Shown here in pieces: positions 61,124 through 64,000 of a stretch of DNA of 64,000 nucleotides; the first letter of the stretch is position 1; every line of letters begins with the position of its first letter. Both the position numbers and the translations under genes were made by a program. Below the pieces are notes generated by a model. That model worked only from the letters and a program-made list of their open reading frames with translations. It made no database searches and was not told the origin of the DNA. The DNA is taken from positions 1-64,000 of the forward strand of contig JAHBVO010000005.1 in assembly GCA_019637435.1 (NCBI GenBank), in the 5' to 3' direction. The DNA is from Candidatus Obscuribacterales bacterium. GTDB lineage: Bacteria > Cyanobacteriota > Vampirovibrionia > Obscuribacterales > Obscuribacteraceae.

Positions 61124-62056
61124 ATGAAGAAATCGAAAACTCTGGTACCAGCGAATACCGCTCGCCCGGAACGCAAGGAAGTCTTTGCTGGCAAATCCAC
61201 GCCTCGTGACGCTGCGTATCCGCTCATCGGAGCCCACACCAATGGTGGTATCACTGGCGCAGTCGCAAAAGCTTTAGAGATTGGCGCACAGTCCATGCAA
61301 ATCTTTATCGGCTCGCCGCAGACTTGGAAACCTCCACAGCCGGCGCCCGATGATATTAAAAAGTTTCGAGAAGATGTGGCTCGCGAAAATCTGGGACCAG
61401 TTTTTGTGCACGGAAATTATCTCGTAAATCTGGCAACGTTGTCCCTGGATAATTTGCAAAAATCCGTTTTGAACCTGCATACGGCGCTTCGTCTCTCTGA
61501 TGCGATCGGCGCCGAAGGATTGATTTTCCACCCAGGCTCCGCCGGCAGTGCTAAGCGGTCGGAGGCCATTGACAGAGTACTCGCCGCTATGACAGTAGTG
61601 CTTAAGGATTATGATGGTCAATGTCGACTTCTAATGGAGGTTTGCGCGGGGCAGGGGCAAACCATCGGTGATGATTTTGGAGAGCTTGGAACAATCATAG
61701 CGGAATTAAACTACGATAAACGCATCGGGGTGGCATGGGACACATGCCATTTGTACAACGCCGGTTTCGACGTCGCGACAGAAAAGGGGCTGGCAAAAAC
61801 GGTTTCAGAATTCGATAAACTTGTCGGCTTCGAGTGGTTGTTTGCGGTACATGCAAACGATTCGAAAAATCCGCTGGGCTCGCGCAAGGACCGGCATGAA
61901 AATATTGGTCAAGGCTACATCGGTGAAGAAGGCTTTCGGCGCATGTTGCATCATCCGGAGTTGCGTTCACTTCCATGGATGTTGGAAGTTCCTGGTTTTG
62001 ACGAGAAAGGACCCGATAGGAAAAATATCGAAATTTTGCATCGCTTGTCTGCCTAG
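61124..62056 (+). CDS. nfo: Endonuclease IV (AP endonuclease)
   Basis: 310 residues. Cleaves DNA 5' of abasic sites in base-excision repair. The trinuclear-zinc ligands are visible in order: PLIGAHTNGG, FVHGNYLVN, IFHPGS, LLMEVCAGQG, GVAWDTCHLYNAGFDV, AVHANDSKN, KDRHENIGQGYIG and MLEVPG. A 27-residue basic N-terminal extension precedes the core. It forms a DNA-repair cluster with the divergent exonuclease-ligase pair, with which it shares a very short promoter region. Confidence 0.96.
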   Translation: MKKSKTLVPANTARPERKEVFAGKSTPRDAAYPLIGAHTNGGITGAVAKALEIGAQSMQIFIGSPQTWKPPQPAPDDIKKFREDVARENLGPVFVHGNYLVNLATLSLDNLQKSVLNLHTALRLSDAIGAEGLIFHPGSAGSAKRSEAIDRVLAAMTVVLKDYDGQCRLLMEVCAGQGQTIGDDFGELGTIIAELNYDKRIGVAWDTCHLYNAGFDVATEKGLAKTVSEFDKLVGFEWLFAVHANDSKNPLGSRKDRHENIGQGYIGEEGFRRMLHHPELRSLPWMLEVPGFDEKGPDRKNIEILHRLSA

Positions 62057-62388
62057 CAACTTGCGCCAGTTCAATTGATTGAATGGGACGCCCGGTCGAA
62101 CGCACGGCGGCGGCATGCCAACGCGTAAACCGATATCGGTTCACAATTCGCGGTTCGTAAATCGATATCGGAATACGAATTTCAGATCGGATTCCGATAT
62201 CGAACTACGGTCTTCAGATCGTATTCCGATGTCGAACCAAGGTCTTCGATTATTAATCCGATATTGATTTACGACGTTCGGCATTATTGCCTGGGTGCTG
62301 CCCCACGTAAATTCGGATCCACGACACTGGTCAAAGCCGCAATTGTAAACGTTGCGGCTTCACCAGATCGAAGGAATCGGTCACAAAT
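62057..62388. other. Convergent intergenic region with a palindrome array
   Basis: 332 bp between the ends of nfo and the second sigma factor. About half is a five-unit palindrome array. No hairpin with a T-run is seen, so the array may be the only structure that could end transcription here. Confidence 0.5.
62125..62275. repeat. Five-unit palindrome array with 32-bp period
   Basis: Centres at about 62134, 62166, 62198, 62230 and 62262, a constant 32-bp step. Cores from left to right are ACCGATATCGGT, ATCGATATCGGA, TCCGATATCGAA, TCCGATGTCGAA and TCCGATATTGAT: progressive loss of symmetry. Unit 2 keeps paired arms TTCGTA/TACGAA. Confidence 0.85.
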
Positions 62389-63405
62389 TCAGTTAATAAA
62401 TTCGCGTAGTGATGTCCAGCGCGGATCGTTTTTCAGCTTTTTCATCGCTTTCTTTTCGACCTGGCGAACACGTTCACGGCTGACATTGAGCTGTCGGCTA
62501 CAGTAATCTAGAGAGCGCTCTTCGCCATCCTTGAGACCAAAACGAAGCTCGAGAACTACTTGCTCCTGGGGTTTTAAATTTGCCAAAGCAAGTTGCAAAC
62601 CCTTTTGTAGAATCGCTATTTCAGCTTTCTCCTCGGGCTTCGGTGCCTCAATGTCCTCCAGAAGGTTTATAAACGGGGTATCTTCTTCATTTCCAAAACA
62701 TTTATCAAGCGACAAGATCGTCTTGTCTGTATCAAGAACCAACGAAACCTGCTCTTCGGAGAGACCAGATTCTTTTGCGATTTCAAAAGGTTCAGGTCGT
62801 CGTTCCAGTTGAAAATACAGCTTCGAAATTGCACGGCGGACCTTCAATTTGCGCTCTTGCACATGAACAGGAATTCGAATGGGCTGAGACTTATCATGCA
62901 AAGCCCGTGTGATTACCTGCTTGATCCACCAGGTCGCGTAAGTAGAAAATTTATAACCGAGTTCCGGATCAAATTTTTCCGAAGCCTTAATCAGACCGAT
63001 GCTACCTTCTTGAATCAAATCCAGGAAAGGCAGTCCCTGTCCGCGGTAACGCTTCGCTATGCTAACCACTAACCGTAGATTCGATTGAATTATTTTGCGT
63101 CGCGCACTTGCGTCTCCAGAGCGTGCGGCGCGGGACAGTTCGATCTCTTCTTTGCCTGATAGTAATCGATGGCGGCTTAGTTCTCGCATGTAGATCGCGG
63201 TCGGGTCCTCGTCTTTGGCGGGAGCATCGGCTTTGGCGGACGTTTCATCCTCACTACTTTCAGGCAATGATTCGCTATCATCTTCATCGATCACGAATTG
63301 ATCGACATCGTCGGCGAGTTCATCCGCATAAGTTAAAGAGTCTTTTCTATAGGTTTTGTTTTTCATCCACGATTGAACGGCGCCTGTAAGCGCCGCACCC
63401 TTCAT
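62389..63405 (-). CDS. RNA polymerase sigma factor, sigma-70 group 1/2
   Basis: 338 residues. A short acidic N-terminus (to about 65) replaces region 1.1. Region 1.2 is DPTAIYMRELSRHRLLSGKE. Region 2 has IQSNLRLVVSIAKRYRGQGLPFLDLIQEGSIGLIKA, KFSTYATWWIKQVITRAL and SQPIRIPVHV. Region 4 ends VSRERVRQVEKKAMKKLK. Promoter-recognition residues are canonical, in contrast to the sigma factor at 4901, so this one should read ordinary sigma-70 promoters. Its short N-terminus suggests an alternative rather than the primary factor. ATG 63405 has AAGGTG 6 nt upstream; the frame also opens with a GTG two codons earlier. Confidence 0.93.
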   Translation of the reverse strand: MKGAALTGAVQSWMKNKTYRKDSLTYADELADDVDQFVIDEDDSESLPESSEDETSAKADAPAKDEDPTAIYMRELSRHRLLSGKEEIELSRAARSGDASARRKIIQSNLRLVVSIAKRYRGQGLPFLDLIQEGSIGLIKASEKFDPELGYKFSTYATWWIKQVITRALHDKSQPIRIPVHVQERKLKVRRAISKLYFQLERRPEPFEIAKESGLSEEQVSLVLDTDKTILSLDKCFGNEEDTPFINLLEDIEAPKPEEKAEIAILQKGLQLALANLKPQEQVVLELRFGLKDGEERSLDYCSRQLNVSRERVRQVEKKAMKKLKNDPRWTSLREFIN

Positions 63406-63637
63406 AAGCACCTTCTAATTCAAGAGTAATAAAAAAAATCCGCTTATGGTTGGCGCGGGCAAAGGTTTTATGTGTACGCAACACTTTTTAATCGAAGATG
63501 AAAGTTTCAATTGAAAGGTCGGCGAGTCGATCTTACATCCGAGCTACCTAACATGCAGTTCAGGGATGGACTCTTCAGCTTTGCAGGATAACCTATACTT
63601 ACGAGGTAAACGGACAAATTACCCTGGAGGGTCAAAG

Positions 63638-63853
63638 TTGAAAGGCTATATTGAAGTCACATATCGCGGCTCCGAAGAAAAGCATCTTATCAATCTGGCT
63701 TACGTTCGTTTATTCCGCGCACATATCAGCGGGCCAGGACAACACCAGGCTGACCAGCCAGCGGTGATTCAATTTGCTGACGGCAAAGAACAGCAGCTTG
63801 TTGAGTCCTACGGAGACATTTTCGACCGAGTAAGAGCAGCCACTATCGAGTAG
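63638..63853 (+). CDS. Small protein of unknown function
   Basis: 71 residues if started at TTG 63638, which has GGAGGG 8 nt upstream; an ATG at 63566 gives 95 residues but no ribosome site. Pattern: strand (KGYIEVTYRG), strand (KHLINLAYVRLFRAH), strand (AVIQFADGKEQQLVES), helix (YGDIFDRVRAAT). This resembles small FlbD-like proteins in shape, without enough identity to assign it. Confidence 0.6.
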   Translation: MKGYIEVTYRGSEEKHLINLAYVRLFRAHISGPGQHQADQPAVIQFADGKEQQLVESYGDIFDRVRAATIE

Positions 63854-63947
63854 GCTGGCTTGCTTTGGTAGAGAACAATCACGGTGGCGGCTCATTACAA
63901 TCACGAGAGAGAGAGAGAAAAACACTATCGACTCTCTGGAGTGATAA

Positions 63948-64000
63948 CGCCGAGGGGTGGAATTGAACCACCGTTACGACGTTCAGAGCGTCGTGTCCTG
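63948..64000 (-). tRNA. tRNA-Gln (anticodon CTG), 3' part
   Basis: On the minus strand the anticodon stem CGACG/CGTCG encloses loop CTCTGAA, giving anticodon CTG (plus-strand 63984-63986). The T arm is GGTGG-TTCAATT-CCACC, and the acceptor strand is CCTCGGC with discriminator G. CCA is not encoded. The 5' half, including the acceptor 5' strand and most of the D arm, lies beyond the window. Gln is assigned from the anticodon alone. Confidence 0.85.

Noticed and set aside
62125..62275. CRISPR-like array
   Set aside because: The regular 32-bp step resembles an array, but the repeated palindrome takes up nearly the whole period and leaves about four bases, so there are no spacers. No cas genes are present.
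63905..63918. GA dinucleotide run before the tRNA
   Set aside because: Too short to be more than a chance microsatellite, and no gene uses it.

Overview
The window reads as a chromosomal segment of a Gram-negative-type bacterium. Inference: a non-photosynthetic relative of Cyanobacteria (Melainabacteria/Vampirovibrionia, Obscuribacterales-like). This rests on Hanks-type kinases carrying leucine-rich and tetratricopeptide repeats, several group-2 sigma factors, an OmpH/Skp-like periplasmic protein, a very large FecR-ended surface protein and an NrtR-like NAD regulator. No ribosomal RNA or universal marker is present, so the placement is tentative.

Layout. 0-3 kb: a group II intron with its reverse transcriptase, inserted at or in the start of a DUF6745 gene. 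3.2-4.7 kb: two secreted proteins (DUF3060 and fasciclin). 4.1-9.5 kb: a compact regulatory locus holding a divergent sigma factor, an OmpR-type response regulator and a convergent LON-domain / SDR / LOV-histidine-kinase run. The promoters in it share a direct-repeat box, gene-relative RTTCAC-N5-GTTCA, of the 11-bp period used by OmpR/PhoB regulators. 9.6-30.6 kb: one 21-kb gene for a 7006-residue exported beta-repeat protein ending in a FecR-like domain. 31-33 kb: a small orphan gene and an OmpH-like protein. 33.3-41.5 kb: three serine/threonine kinase genes joined by ATGA overlaps. 42-49 kb: an orphan gene, an ABC exporter with a secreted CrtC/AttH-like lipocalin protein, a truncated haemoglobin and DUF1643. 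49-51 kb: PspA and a fourth kinase. 51-57.5 kb: an ATP-grasp protein, nadB and nadA, an NrtR-like NUDIX regulator and an FAD monooxygenase. 57.8-62 kb: a repeat protein and a DNA-repair cluster (ligase, its associated exonuclease, endonuclease IV). 62.4-64 kb: a second sigma factor, a small protein and a cut-off tRNA-Gln.

Two patterns go beyond the genes. First, the 4.1-9.5 kb locus looks like a blue-light signalling unit: a soluble LOV kinase with all photochemical residues, a response regulator, a divergent sigma factor, and a shared operator in front of each transcription unit. Second, from 33 kb onward the intergenic regions carry about fifteen copies of a palindrome built on ACCGATATCGGT, often in tandem with a 32-35 bp period. 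Other unusual sequence: a 15-bp minisatellite inside nadB, and a 37-bp tandem repeat running into the start of the lipocalin-like gene.
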